Notes: generated by a model from the sequence alone, not told the origin. Shown: positions 8,315 to 17,537, counted from the stretch's first letter. The stretch: 64,000 bases of DNA from Paenibacillus sp. MSJ-34 (GCF_018918005.1 NZ_JAHLPR010000020.1:1-64000); one strand, 5' to 3'. Numbers and translations are program-made.

Positions 8315-9094
8315 ATGCCAGAAGAGAACAAGATCAAGCAGCCGCCGGACGAATCCCGGCGCAAATTTCTAAAATATTCGGGGACGGCCCTCGGCGGCGT
8401 CGTTGTCGGCGGCGTCATCGGCGGATTGATCGGCGCCAATACGAAGAAGACCAAACCGGCTCCTCCGCCGGCGCCGGGACAGAAGCCGGGTGAAAAACCG
8501 ACACGCGACTACAATCGCGCGTTAATGTTTTTCAATCAAGAGCAATTCGCGTTGACGGAAGCCGCTGCCGAACGCCTTTATCCGGAGGACGAGCTCGGCC
8601 CCGGCGCGAAAGGTCTGGGAGTGGCGTATTATATCGACCATCAGTTGGCCAGCCTGTGGGGCGTAAATGCAAGGGAATATATGATGGGTCCCTTCATCGC
8701 GGGCGAGAAAACGCAAGGAAATTATCCGAGCATTCGCCGCAAAGATTTGTTTACGCTCGGGCTCGCCGCCATGCAGGACTTAAGCCAGAAAAAATACAAG
8801 AAATCGTTCTCCGATTTGGCCGCCGAGGAACAGGACGCGGTGTTGGAACAAATTCAAAACGGCGAAGGCGTCAAAATTAACGGCGCGACGAGCCTTAACT
8901 TTTTCAAATTGCTATTATCGCTGACGTTGGAAGGGGTATACTCCGATCCGCTGTACGGAGGGAACAAAGATATGCAAGGGTGGAGGATGCGCAATTATCC
9001 CGGCAATCAGATGAGTTACCTCGACATTATCGATAAAGAGGAATTTGTCAAAATCGAGCCCGCAAGCTTGCACGATCATATGTCCGCCCATTAA
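8315..9094 (+). CDS. Tat-signal small subunit of a gluconate 2-dehydrogenase-type complex
   Basis: A 259-residue protein of the gluconate 2-dehydrogenase subunit 3 family. The N-terminus has a twin-arginine signal, RRKFLKYSG, followed by the Gly-rich hydrophobic GTALGGVVVGGVIGGLIG. The mature part carries features typical of the family: FFNQEQFALTEAAAERLYPED, IDHQLAS, and DPLYGGNKDMQGWRMRNYPG near the C-terminus. In known complexes this subunit carries the Tat signal and escorts the flavoprotein across the membrane. The flavoprotein gene follows after 26 bases, with tatC and tatA behind it. GGAGGT precedes the ATG. Confidence 0.85.
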   Translation: MPEENKIKQPPDESRRKFLKYSGTALGGVVVGGVIGGLIGANTKKTKPAPPPAPGQKPGEKPTRDYNRALMFFNQEQFALTEAAAERLYPEDELGPGAKGLGVAYYIDHQLASLWGVNAREYMMGPFIAGEKTQGNYPSIRRKDLFTLGLAAMQDLSQKKYKKSFSDLAAEEQDAVLEQIQNGEGVKINGATSLNFFKLLLSLTLEGVYSDPLYGGNKDMQGWRMRNYPGNQMSYLDIIDKEEFVKIEPASLHDHMSAH

Positions 9095-9120
9095 CGAATT
9101 GAGAGAAGAGGTGAGAAACG

Positions 9121-10845
9121 ATGGCAAAGAAAATGGATAAAGTGCCGGTAGTTATCGTCGGATTAGGATGGGTCGGCGGCATTATCGCCTCCGAATTGAC
9201 GAAAAACGGTACGAAAGTGGTCGCGCTGGAACGGGGCAAAGGAAGATCGACGAAAGATTATTATATGGTGCATGATGAGCTGCGTTACGCGTTGCGATAC
9301 GATTTGATGCAGGATTTGTCCAAAGAAACAATTACGTTTCGCAACAATGAGAAAATGAGTGCGGTTCCGATGCGGGAGTACGGGTCTTTCCTGCTCGGCG
9401 AAGGTGTCGGAGGAGCCGGGATTCACTGGAACGGCCAATCGCTGCGATTTTTGCCGTACGACTTCGAGATTTATTCGAAAACGGTCGAGCGTTACGGGAA
9501 GAAGAAAATTCCCGACGGCATGCTGATTCAAGATTGGGGCATTACATACGACGAATTGGAGCCTTATTTCGACAAATACGAAAAAATGGCGGGCATTTCG
9601 GGAGAAGCGGAGCAAAATCCGATGGTAGGCAAACGCTCCAACCCGTTTCCTACCCCGCCGATGAAAATGTCGCCGGCCTTGAACATGTTTAAGGAAGCGG
9701 CCAAGAAGCTCGGTTACCATCCGTATGCGATGCCGTCCGCCAACCTGTCGGAAAATTATACGAATCCCGACGGCATTGCGCGGGCCGCTTGCCAATATTG
9801 CGCTTACTGCGAACGTTTCGGATGCGAATACGGGGCGAAAGCCGATCCGGTCGTAACCGTCATTCCGGTAGCGGAAAAAACGGGGAACTTCGAATACCGG
9901 ACGTACGCCAATGTGACGAAAATATTGCATGACGGCAAAAAAGCGACAGGGGTCGTTTATAGAGACGCCATGACGATGGAAGAATACGAGCAACCTGCCG
10001 ACATCGTCGTTCTCGCAAGCTATGTGTTCAATAATGTCCGGCTGCTGCTTACATCCAAGCTCGGCAAACCGTACGATCCGAAGACGGGCACGGGCGTAAT
10101 CGGCAAAAATTACGCTTACCAGGTCAACGGCGGCGCGACGACGGGCTTTTTCGACGATAAACAATTCAACACGTATGCGGGAGCCGGTTCGTTGGGCGTC
10201 GAATTCGACGACTTCAACGGCGACAACTTCGACCATTCCGACCTCGATTTCATTCACGGGGCCGGCATACGCATATCGCAAACCGGAAACCGTCCGATCG
10301 CCAGCAACCAAATTCCGCATGACGTCCCGTCTTGGGGCAAGGAATTCAAGCAAGCTTCGATCAAATACGCGAACCGTGTGCTCAGCGTCGGCGCGCAAGG
10401 AGCGAATATGCCGTGGAGGCATCATTACTTGGATTTGGATCCGACCTATAAGGACGTATACGGATTGCCGCTCTTGCGCATTACGTACGACTTCGAAGAT
10501 CAAGACCGCAATCTCGTCAAATTTATGGCGGAGAAGACGGCTCAGGTCATGAAAGAGATGAAGCCTACCAAACAAGAGACGTCGGGAGAATTGGTTTCGT
10601 ACAACATCGTCCCGTACCAATCCACCCACAATACGGGCGGAGTCATTATGGGATCCGATCCCGGCACGTCGGCCGTCAACAATTATTTGCAAATGTGGGA
10701 TGTCGATAACTTGTTCGTCGTCGGCGCTTCGGCATTTCCTCACAATAGCGGATACAATCCAACAGCGACGGTCGGCGCCCTAGCCTACCGGGCGGCGGAA
10801 GGAATCGCCAAATATATGAAGCAAGGCGGCGGTTCGCTCGTTTAA
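9121..10845 (+). CDS. GMC-family FAD-dependent dehydrogenase (large subunit)
   Basis: Flavoprotein of 574 residues in the glucose-methanol-choline family, gluconate 2-dehydrogenase-like branch. It oxidises a sugar, sugar acid or alcohol, but the substrate cannot be read from the sequence. Visible: the FAD fold VVIVGLGWVGGIIASEL (about residues 8-24) with E at the end of the next strand (ALERG), FLLGEGVGGAGIHWNG, a Cys-rich CQYCAYCERFGC that is usual in this branch, and the C-terminal HNSGYNPTATVGALAYRAA with the catalytic His/Asn area. It has no signal of its own, so it probably crosses the membrane bound to the Tat-signal subunit. Its stop overlaps a possible ATG of the tatC frame. Confidence 0.88.
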   Translation: MAKKMDKVPVVIVGLGWVGGIIASELTKNGTKVVALERGKGRSTKDYYMVHDELRYALRYDLMQDLSKETITFRNNEKMSAVPMREYGSFLLGEGVGGAGIHWNGQSLRFLPYDFEIYSKTVERYGKKKIPDGMLIQDWGITYDELEPYFDKYEKMAGISGEAEQNPMVGKRSNPFPTPPMKMSPALNMFKEAAKKLGYHPYAMPSANLSENYTNPDGIARAACQYCAYCERFGCEYGAKADPVVTVIPVAEKTGNFEYRTYANVTKILHDGKKATGVVYRDAMTMEEYEQPADIVVLASYVFNNVRLLLTSKLGKPYDPKTGTGVIGKNYAYQVNGGATTGFFDDKQFNTYAGAGSLGVEFDDFNGDNFDHSDLDFIHGAGIRISQTGNRPIASNQIPHDVPSWGKEFKQASIKYANRVLSVGAQGANMPWRHHYLDLDPTYKDVYGLPLLRITYDFEDQDRNLVKFMAEKTAQVMKEMKPTKQETSGELVSYNIVPYQSTHNTGGVIMGSDPGTSAVNNYLQMWDVDNLFVVGASAFPHNSGYNPTATVGALAYRAAEGIAKYMKQGGGSLV

Positions 10846-10871
10846 TGCAGGAAGAAGCTGGAGGTGATTCG

Positions 10872-11600
10872 GTGGAACATCTGGAGCAATGGATCAGCCA
10901 TTTAGCCGAATTGCGCAAACGGTTGATTATGATAAGCATATGGTTTTTCGCCGCATTATGCGTCGGGTTCTACGCCTCCCCGCGAATTTTAACGCGGATT
11001 AAGGAGATGCCGGCTGCGAGCAAAATAGAGTGGAACGTATTTTCGTTTACGGACGGCCTATTTCTGTATATGAGATGCGCTTTCGTATTCGCGGTGTTGT
11101 TTACGCTGCCGGTGCTGCTCTATCATATCTGGGCCTTCGTGCGGCCCGGGCTGACGGAGAGCGAAGCGAAGGGGACGCTGGCTTACGTCCCGGCGTCGTT
11201 CGCCCTGTTTCTCCTTGGCGTGTCATTCGGCTATTTCGGCGTATTTCCGATGATGATCGGATTTATGGAACAGATGAACCAAAGCGTCGGCGCGGTGGAA
11301 ACGTACGGCATCGACAACTACTTCTCCTTTCTGTTCAATGTCGTTTTTCCGCTTGGAGTCGCCTTTGAAATGCCGATCGTCGTCATGTTTCTCACCAAAC
11401 TGAAATTGCTCTCGCCGGAGAGGCTCAAAAAAACGAGAAAATACGCTTACGTCTTCCTTGCGGTCGTTGGCGCCTGCATTACGCCTCCCGATTTCGTGTC
11501 GCATTTATCGGTGACCGTACCGCTTATTTTGCTGTTTGAAACGAGTTTGTTGTTATCCGGCCGCTACTATCGGAAGCTTGCCGCATTGCCCACGAACTAA
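10872..11600 (+). CDS. tatC: Twin-arginine translocase subunit TatC
   Basis: Polytopic core of the Tat export system, about 242 residues with six predicted membrane segments. Typical motifs: HLAELRKRL at the N-terminus with the Glu that contacts the Tat signal, VLLYHIWAFVRPGLTESE, and the FLLGVSFGYF segment. The GTG at 10872 follows GGAGGTGA (10860-10867); an upstream in-frame ATG at 10845 overlaps the previous stop and has no such site. It is cotranscribed with the Tat-dependent dehydrogenase genes, so the cassette brings its own exporter. Confidence 0.93.
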   Translation: MEHLEQWISHLAELRKRLIMISIWFFAALCVGFYASPRILTRIKEMPAASKIEWNVFSFTDGLFLYMRCAFVFAVLFTLPVLLYHIWAFVRPGLTESEAKGTLAYVPASFALFLLGVSFGYFGVFPMMIGFMEQMNQSVGAVETYGIDNYFSFLFNVVFPLGVAFEMPIVVMFLTKLKLLSPERLKKTRKYAYVFLAVVGACITPPDFVSHLSVTVPLILLFETSLLLSGRYYRKLAALPTN

Positions 11601-11619
11601 CGGAAAGGAGGCGAATCCG

Positions 11620-11832
11620 ATGTTGAACAATATTGGCGTTTCGGGACTGGTCATTATTTTAATGATCGCTCTGATCGTGTTCGGCCCGGCCAAACTGCCG
11701 CTGCTCGGCAGAGCGTTTGGCGATACGCTGCGGGAATTCCGCAACTCGACGAGAAACATCGAGGAACCGGACGAGACGGTTAACGATGCAAAGGCGCAGA
11801 ATAAGGAAGACGACCTGCCGAAATTGATTTGA
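11620..11832 (+). CDS. tatA: Twin-arginine translocase subunit TatA
   Basis: A 70-residue TatA/E protein: one membrane helix (about residues 4-20), the FGPAKLPLLGRAFGDTLREF hinge and amphipathic helix, then an acidic, charged tail. It forms the variable pore element with TatC. The start at 11620 follows AAAGGAGG; the longer frame from 11536 lies inside tatC. It is the last gene of the cytochrome/dehydrogenase/Tat group and is followed by a terminator. A single TatA with TatC and no TatB is usual in Gram-positives. Confidence 0.93.
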   Translation: MLNNIGVSGLVIILMIALIVFGPAKLPLLGRAFGDTLREFRNSTRNIEEPDETVNDAKAQNKEDDLPKLI

Positions 11833-11863
11833 CATATCATCGGCACTACATTCATGATTCGCA

Positions 11864-11914
11864 TGCAGCCCTCTGCAACGCATCCTATTGTTGCAATTGG
11901 GGCTGCATTTTTTT
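11864..11914 (+). terminator. Intrinsic terminator after tatA
   Basis: TGCAGCCC (11864-11871) pairs with GGGCTGCA (11900-11907), with an inner TGCAAC/TTGCA pairing, followed by seven T. Confidence 0.85.
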
Positions 11915-11977
11915 GCGCGATGTCCCGATAACATGGTACTGTATACATACCTTAAAACGAAAGGGAGCGGGAGGCAC

Positions 11978-12811
11978 ATGCGAACTTTTATTCCACTTCA
12001 ACCGCCGACGCTGCAGCAGGAATGGTCGGATCCGAACTACCGGTATCGGGAATATGCGCCCGGCGACAGCCTGAAACCTTATGTCGCTTGCTATTGGACC
12101 GTCGACTTCCGCGCGTCGGGTTCGAGCCGGTTGCATCGTATCATACCGGATGGCTGCGTCGATATTATATTTGACCTGAGATCGCCTTCATTTGCCAAAG
12201 GGGGTTTCGTGGCGGGGTTGATGACGGGGTTTGAAGCGATGAACCTGTCAGGCGAGCACTCCTTATTCGGCATTCGTTTCCACTCGGATACCGTACGCCG
12301 CTTTATAAGCTATCCCGTCTCCGAATTTACCGGCACCGGGCATCATGTATATCTGGAACATATATGGGGCAATCACGCCTTGATGTTAACGGAACAAATC
12401 ATGGCAAGCAACGGTACTGCGGAAATCATTGAACAAGTCGAAGACGCGTTATTGCAACGGTTGATTCGATCCGAATCCGATACGGACGATTTGCTGTTCA
12501 CGAGCATGCAATACATTTACGCAAGCCAAGGCCTTATTTCCATCCGCTCCTTGGCGGAACATTTGAATTACAGCGAAAGAAATATAAGAAGAACGTTTCA
12601 GCGCGAGTTGGGTGCCGGGCCGAAAGAATTTGCGGGCATTGTCCGGTTTCAATATTTGCTGCAAGAGCTTTATCGCGGCTCGCAGGCTCGCTTAACCGAT
12701 CTTGCCGCAAAATACGGATACTACGATCAGCCGCATTTTATCCATCATTTTAAACGCTATTACGGGTTGTCTCCCAATCAGGTTTTTAAAGCAAGTACGG
12801 AAATGAAGTAA
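11978..12811 (+). CDS. AraC-family transcriptional regulator
   Basis: A 277-residue regulator. The N-terminal part (about residues 1-150) is of the type with YWTVDF and HRIIPDGCVDIIFDL seen in ligand-binding halves of AraC proteins (DUF6597-like). The C-terminal part (about 175-275) holds two helix-turn-helix units, with SIRSLAEHLNYSERNIRRTF and the AraC signature from LTDLAAKYGYYDQPHFIHHF to YYGLSPNQVF. The start at 11978 has GGGAGG upstream; the longer frame runs back into the tatA terminator. It is probably monocistronic or leads the following alpha-toroid gene; the target is unknown. Confidence 0.88.
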   Translation: MRTFIPLQPPTLQQEWSDPNYRYREYAPGDSLKPYVACYWTVDFRASGSSRLHRIIPDGCVDIIFDLRSPSFAKGGFVAGLMTGFEAMNLSGEHSLFGIRFHSDTVRRFISYPVSEFTGTGHHVYLEHIWGNHALMLTEQIMASNGTAEIIEQVEDALLQRLIRSESDTDDLLFTSMQYIYASQGLISIRSLAEHLNYSERNIRRTFQRELGAGPKEFAGIVRFQYLLQELYRGSQARLTDLAAKYGYYDQPHFIHHFKRYYGLSPNQVFKASTEMK

Positions 12812-12890
12812 GGTTGTCCGTTTTTTACAATTCGAAACGGCCTAAGCGTGCGATAATGGTTAGTGAATTTATCGTTGGGGAGGAATACCG

Positions 12891-13814
12891 ATGAATATTG
12901 TCGATCCGTCGCGTTTGGCGCTGGCACGGTCCTTTATGAAGCAGCATGCAAGACCGCTGGAACGCGCAATCTATGCATATGAGTTCGAATCGGATTCAAG
13001 CGCTCAAGTGTTGGAGGAGCTCGTAAAGTTTCAAAATGCGGACGGCGGGTTCGGCCGCGGATTGGAGCCCGATCTCCGCTGTCAAGAATCGTCCGCTTTG
13101 GCGACGACGCGCGGACTTGAGATCTTGGGACTGTTGCCGCCTTCGGATGAGAGAAATGCGATCGTACGGAAAGCGCTCGACTATTTGGCAGCAACGTATC
13201 GGGACGAGCGGCGCGGTTGGGATATTATCCCGCCCGAAGCGGAGAACGCTCCGCGCGCGGTCTGGTGGAACTACGGCGCCTTCTCCGATCATTGGGGCAA
13301 TCCGAATGCGGATATCGTCGCTTATTTTCTGGACTACCGATCACTCGTAACCTATGACAAGCTCGATATGCTCGTCCGTTATGCCGTCGACTATTTGCAG
13401 AATGAATGCGATTTGAAGGAAATGCATGAAATGTTCTGCTTCTTGCGTTTGGCCGAGCGGCTTGACGAAGGGGAGCGTGCGGCAATCGAAGCCAAGATGC
13501 GGCTCTTCCTCGATAACTGCGTTCCGACGGATCCCAAGCAGCGCAAAGGTTACGGGGCTGAACCGCTGCAAGTAGCCGATTCGCCGAAATCGCGTTATTA
13601 CGGGAAATATGCAGACATCATTCCGGGCGAATTGGATGCATTGATCGCCGGCCAAGGCGAGGACGGGGCATGGGCGCCTAACTGGACTTGGTACCAGTAC
13701 GAGGAAGAATGGCGGAATGCCAAGGAAGAATGGAAAGGGATCATTACATTGCAATCGCTGCGAACGCTGCGGAATTACAATCGTCTCGGTTCAACCGCAG
13801 CGGAAGAGCAATAA
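12891..13814 (+). CDS. Alpha-alpha toroid protein, terpene cyclase/prenyltransferase-like fold
   Basis: A 307-residue cytoplasmic protein with no signal. FQNADGGFGRGLEPDL (about residues 47-62) and GQGEDGAWAPNWTWYQYEEEW (about 258) look like the QxxDGxW repeats of the squalene-cyclase/prenyltransferase toroid fold. No DXDD or DDXXD catalytic motif is visible, so I do not assign an enzyme activity. GGGGAGGAA precedes the ATG. Only about 20 bases separate its stop from the next gene (VOC family), with which it probably forms an operon. Its function is unknown. Confidence 0.7.
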   Translation: MNIVDPSRLALARSFMKQHARPLERAIYAYEFESDSSAQVLEELVKFQNADGGFGRGLEPDLRCQESSALATTRGLEILGLLPPSDERNAIVRKALDYLAATYRDERRGWDIIPPEAENAPRAVWWNYGAFSDHWGNPNADIVAYFLDYRSLVTYDKLDMLVRYAVDYLQNECDLKEMHEMFCFLRLAERLDEGERAAIEAKMRLFLDNCVPTDPKQRKGYGAEPLQVADSPKSRYYGKYADIIPGELDALIAGQGEDGAWAPNWTWYQYEEEWRNAKEEWKGIITLQSLRTLRNYNRLGSTAAEEQ

Positions 13815-13833
13815 CGAGGAGGAGGATTCATTG

Positions 13834-14256
13834 ATGAAACCGCGAATTTCAGTCCTTACGTTAGGCGTGGACGATCTGGAAAGAGCGTTGGCATTTTACC
13901 GCGACGGATTGGGGCTGCCGACGGAAGGGATCGTCGGCACCGAATTCGAGCATGGGGCCGTTGCCTTCTTCGACTTGCAGAACGGCGTGAAGCTCGCCAT
14001 TTGGAAACGCGAAGATCTTGCCCATGAGGCGAAGGTTGTCCGCACTCACAACAGTCCGACCGAATTTACGATCGGCCACAATGTAGCCAGCAAGGAAGAA
14101 GTCGACCAAGTGATGAAACAGGCCGGAAAAGCCGGCGCCACGATTACGGACCCGGCGCACGACACTTTCTGGGGCGGATATTCCGGCCACTTCCAAGATC
14201 CGGACGGCCATTTATGGGAAGTCGTCTGGAATCCGGCATGGGAGCTCGAAGAATAG
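13834..14256 (+). CDS. VOC-family (glyoxalase/dioxygenase fold) protein
   Basis: A 140-residue vicinal-oxygen-chelate protein with the two beta-alpha-beta-beta-beta halves: LTLGVDDLERALAFYRDGLG at the N-terminus and GGYSGHFQDPDGHLWEVVWN at the C-terminus. Members are lyases, dioxygenases or antibiotic-binding proteins; nothing here decides which. The start at 13834 follows GAGGAGGAGG; the longer frame from 13717 overlaps the previous gene and is not needed. It follows the toroid gene closely on the same strand and converges with the HAD gene 4 bases later. Confidence 0.85.
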   Translation: MKPRISVLTLGVDDLERALAFYRDGLGLPTEGIVGTEFEHGAVAFFDLQNGVKLAIWKREDLAHEAKVVRTHNSPTEFTIGHNVASKEEVDQVMKQAGKAGATITDPAHDTFWGGYSGHFQDPDGHLWEVVWNPAWELEE

Positions 14257-14260
14257 AAGG

Positions 14261-14953
14261 CTACAGATAATCCCTGATCCGATCGATCGAATCGATCTCC
14301 GCGAGCGGCTTATGATTCGATTCGGGAGCCTTGTGCCGGTGATTGAACCAGATCGCCCGCCAGCCGGCTTCGATGGACGGGGCGATATCGTTCACCCAGT
14401 TGTCCCCGACATAGATGAGACGCTCGGCGGGGAGTCCGACTCTCGCCCGGTATACGTCGAAAATGCGGGAGTCGGGCTTGGCGAAATCGAGCTCGTCCGA
14501 AACCAGAATATGCCGCTCTTCGACGAACCGGCTCAAGCCTAAACGGTCGATCTTATCGCGTTGATGCTTAACGGGACCGTTTGTAATAATGCCCACCAAA
14601 TAACCGTTCCGGCGCAAGTCGCCCAGCAGCCGGGGCACTTCTTCGAACGGAGCGATGCGGCGCTGCGCTTGCTCGTATTCGGCTTGAAACCGGTCGGCTT
14701 CCTCTTCCGCCAAATCCAGCCCGAAGTCGCGGCATGCATGGATGATGCGCAGCCTCCGGACTTCTTCCAGCCGGAGGCTGCCCGCCGCATAATCGTTCCA
14801 CAGCGTATCGCTGTAATGGCGCGTTCTTCGGAACAGCGCTTCCCCGTCGACCGAATGGTCAGGCCCGAAAAATCGGCTTAACGTATCATCAAACGGTTTT
14901 AACTGATCGTACATCGTATCGTCCACATCGAAAATAACTCCGCATGGTTCCAT
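14261..14953 (-). CDS. HAD-superfamily hydrolase (YjjG/haloacid dehalogenase type)
   Basis: A 230-residue phosphatase-like protein. Motif I is FDVDDTMYD (Asp nucleophile and general acid), motif II lies at GIITNGP, Lys in FAKPDSRIF, and motif IV in YVGDNWVNDI. The helical cap between motifs I and II is of subclass IA. The substrate is probably a small phosphorylated metabolite or nucleotide. A GGGGAGA site precedes the ATG. It points toward the VOC gene and lies downstream of the LysR gene without obvious coupling. Confidence 0.85.
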   Translation of the reverse strand: MEPCGVIFDVDDTMYDQLKPFDDTLSRFFGPDHSVDGEALFRRTRHYSDTLWNDYAAGSLRLEEVRRLRIIHACRDFGLDLAEEEADRFQAEYEQAQRRIAPFEEVPRLLGDLRRNGYLVGIITNGPVKHQRDKIDRLGLSRFVEERHILVSDELDFAKPDSRIFDVYRARVGLPAERLIYVGDNWVNDIAPSIEAGWRAIWFNHRHKAPESNHKPLAEIDSIDRIRDYL

Positions 14954-15020
14954 TTTTTTCTCCCCATTCCCTGTGTTGGTTTACTTTCTGTTTTGCCTTG
15001 CCCCCGACAGTCGCCGACAG

Positions 15021-15938
15021 TCATTGGAAATGCTTTTGCACCGTCGAAGTGAAAAATTCGATAAACGCCTCGGCCGCTTTGGACAGATAGCGCCCTTTGC
15101 GGTAGGCGATCACCAGCGTCCGTGTCGGCGCATGGGCGGTGCCTGCCAGCGGCAAATAAACCGGTATAAATTCGCTTCGTTTAGCGCGCGCAATAAATTG
15201 CGGCACAAAGGCGATTCCCATGCCGGCGGCGACGAGCGACTGAACCGTATCGATATTGCTGCTCTCGAATACGATATTCGGCGCAAATCCGGCGCTTTGG
15301 CATAAATCGAGCGCAATTTGGCGGAATCCTTGCCCTCTCTTCAGCACGATGAACGGTTCCTCGCGCAATCGCTCAATATGCACCTCTTCGCCGCTTTTGG
15401 CATGCTGCAAGGCCAATCGGTGCTGCGGCGGAACGGCGAGCTCGATTTGCTCCTCGATGACCGGTTCGTACGTTAACGATTGTTCGGCGAGCGGCAGCGA
15501 CAATAAGCTGAGATCGGTCTGGCCGCTGGCGGTCAGCTTCTCCAAATTGGCGGTCGTATCCTCCGTCAGAACGATTTCGATTTCCGGATAACGCTCCCGA
15601 AACGCCGGGAGCACGTAAGGCAATATGTGGGAGCCCGTAATCGGCAAGCTGCCGACGACGACCCTGCCTTTGCGCGTCGAGGAAATATCGGCCATTTCCT
15701 GTTTCAGCTGTTCCATCGCGTCGACAATCTTCTGCGCTTGTGCGACGAAGACGGAGCCCGCATGCGTTAATTCGACGGAATTCGTATTGCGCTGGAATAG
15801 TAGAACGCCGATTTCTCTTTCCAGTTTGGACAACTGCTGGCTTAAGGACGGCTGGGCGATGTGCAGCTTCTCCGCCGCGCGCGAGAAATTCCGCTCTTCC
15901 GCGATTTGAATGGCGTATTGAAGTTGACGCAGTTCCAT
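15021..15938 (-). CDS. LysR-family transcriptional regulator, divergent from leuCD
   Basis: A 305-residue LysR regulator: N-terminal winged helix-turn-helix (MELRQLQYAIQIAEERNFSR, then AAEKLHIAQPSLSQQLSKLE) and a C-terminal periplasmic-binding-like effector domain (about 90-295). The start at 15938 follows AGGAGGT; the frame extends 53 codons further but without a start signal. It diverges from leuC across 157 bases that contain two palindromes, so control of leuCD and of itself is likely. The effector could be a leucine-pathway intermediate, which is inference. Confidence 0.88.
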   Translation of the reverse strand: MELRQLQYAIQIAEERNFSRAAEKLHIAQPSLSQQLSKLEREIGVLLFQRNTNSVELTHAGSVFVAQAQKIVDAMEQLKQEMADISSTRKGRVVVGSLPITGSHILPYVLPAFRERYPEIEIVLTEDTTANLEKLTASGQTDLSLLSLPLAEQSLTYEPVIEEQIELAVPPQHRLALQHAKSGEEVHIERLREEPFIVLKRGQGFRQIALDLCQSAGFAPNIVFESSNIDTVQSLVAAGMGIAFVPQFIARAKRSEFIPVYLPLAGTAHAPTRTLVIAYRKGRYLSKAAEAFIEFFTSTVQKHFQ

Positions 15939-15981
15939 GGCAAACCTCCTGTATCGTTTTCCTTCGATTATCGTTTTCTTA

Positions 15982-16046
15982 TAGTTTGTAACTATTACAC
16001 TTATAGATATTATATCTTGGAACAATGAATAAAGAAATGATATATT
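15982..16046 (+). promoter_or_regulatory. leuC promoter with two LysR-type palindromes
   Basis: TTGGAA (16017-16022) and TATATT (16041-16046) with an 18-base spacer form a likely leuC promoter. Upstream lie two dyads of the T-N11-A kind: TAGTTTGTAACTA (15982-15994) and the perfect AGATATTATATCT (16005-16017), which abuts the -35 box. The arrangement fits activation by the divergent LysR protein. It is seen by eye only. Confidence 0.55.
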
Positions 16047-16095
16047 CGCTTTAAGGTGTAAGGGAGCGAGACGCTCGACAGAGAAAGGGTGAATC

Positions 16096-17517
16096 ATGAT
16101 GGCAAAAACGATGTACGAAAAAATTTGGGAAAATCACGTTATCCATCAGGAAGCGGGGAAACCGGGCATTATTTATATCGATCTTCATCTTGTGCACGAA
16201 GTAACTTCGCCGCAAGCTTTTGAAGGATTGCGTTTAAGCAACCGCAAAGTCCGTCGTCCCGACTTGACATTTGCGACAATGGATCATAATGTGCCGACGA
16301 AAGACCGCTTTAACATTGCGGATCCGATTTCCAAGCAGCAAATCGACACTTTGTCGAAAAACTGCGCCGATTTCGGCGTAAAATGTTTCGATTTGAACAG
16401 TATCGATCAAGGGGTCGTCCACGTTATGGGGCCGGAGCTTGGCCTTACGCATCCCGGCAAAACGATCGTATGCGGCGACAGCCATACGTCGACGCACGGC
16501 GCGTTCGGCGCGCTCGCGTTCGGGATCGGAACGAGCGAAGTCGAGCATGTGCTGGCCACGCAATGCTTGCAGCAAGCGAAAGCGAAAACGCTCGAAGTCC
16601 GTTTCGTCGGCAAGCGTAAAGCGGGCGTAACGGCGAAAGACTTGATTCTAGGCGTCATTGCGAAGTACGGCACCGATTTCGCGACAGGATATGTTATCGA
16701 ATATACGGGCGAGGCGATTCGCGGATTATCGATGGAAGAACGGATGACCGTCTGCAATATGTCGATCGAGGCCGGCGCAAGAGCGGGTCTGATCGCTCCC
16801 GACGAAGTGACGTTCGAATATTTGCGCGGACGCGAATACGTGCCGCAAGGCGAGGCGTTCGACCGCGCGGTGCAAGAATGGAAGAAGCTTACGACCGATG
16901 AAGGCGCGGTTTACGACCGCGTCGTCGAGTTCGACGTGGACAGCTTGATTCCGCAAGTAACCTGGGGCACGAGCCCGGGCATGGGTACCGATATTACGTC
17001 GGCCGTTCCGGATCCGCAGAGCTTTGCGACGGAGAACGAGCGGAAAGCGGCGGAAAAAGCGCTCGAGTATATGGATTTGAAACCGGGAACTCCGATGACG
17101 GATATCGCCGTCGACTATGTGTTTATCGGCTCCTGCACGAACGGCCGGATCGAGGATCTGCGCGCCGCGGCGCAAGTGGCCAAAGGATATAAAGTGTCCG
17201 ATCGGGTGACGGCGATCGTCGTGCCGGGCTCGGGACGGGTGAAAATTCAGGCGGAGAAGGAAGGCCTGGACAAAGTGTTTATCGAAGCGGGTTTCGAATG
17301 GCGCGACGCGGGCTGCAGCATGTGCCTTGCGATGAACCCGGACGTACTGCAGCCGGGACAGCGCTGCGCGTCGACATCGAACCGCAACTTCGAGGGACGC
17401 CAAGGACGCGGAGGACGCACGCATCTCGTATCGCCGGCCATGGCGGCGGCGGCTGCCATTAAGGGACGGTTCGTAGACGTCCGCGACTGGGAATTCAAAA
17501 CGGAAGCAATCGTGTAA
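16096..17517 (+). CDS. leuC: 3-isopropylmalate dehydratase large subunit
   Basis: Isopropylmalate isomerase large subunit, which interconverts 2- and 3-isopropylmalate in leucine synthesis with LeuD. The 473 residues are the usual length. The three [4Fe-4S] cysteines are visible in [13 protein letters not shown] and [30 protein letters not shown] and [19 protein letters not shown] are family signatures. ATGs at 16096 and 16099 are both possible after AAAGGGTGA. leuD follows after 20 bases. The other leu genes are not nearby. Confidence 0.97.
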   Translation: MMAKTMYEKIWENHVIHQEAGKPGIIYIDLHLVHEVTSPQAFEGLRLSNRKVRRPDLTFATMDHNVPTKDRFNIADPISKQQIDTLSKNCADFGVKCFDLNSIDQGVVHVMGPELGLTHPGKTIVCGDSHTSTHGAFGALAFGIGTSEVEHVLATQCLQQAKAKTLEVRFVGKRKAGVTAKDLILGVIAKYGTDFATGYVIEYTGEAIRGLSMEERMTVCNMSIEAGARAGLIAPDEVTFEYLRGREYVPQGEAFDRAVQEWKKLTTDEGAVYDRVVEFDVDSLIPQVTWGTSPGMGTDITSAVPDPQSFATENERKAAEKALEYMDLKPGTPMTDIAVDYVFIGSCTNGRIEDLRAAAQVAKGYKVSDRVTAIVVPGSGRVKIQAEKEGLDKVFIEAGFEWRDAGCSMCLAMNPDVLQPGQRCASTSNRNFEGRQGRGGRTHLVSPAMAAAAAIKGRFVDVRDWEFKTEAIV

Positions 17518-17537
17518 TAGAGAGGAGACGATTTACA

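Noticed and set aside
9163-10743. 526-residue frame opposite the GMC dehydrogenase
   Set aside because: Antisense shadow: the plus-strand protein has clear FAD and GMC motifs, and the minus frame has no ribosome binding site or domain.
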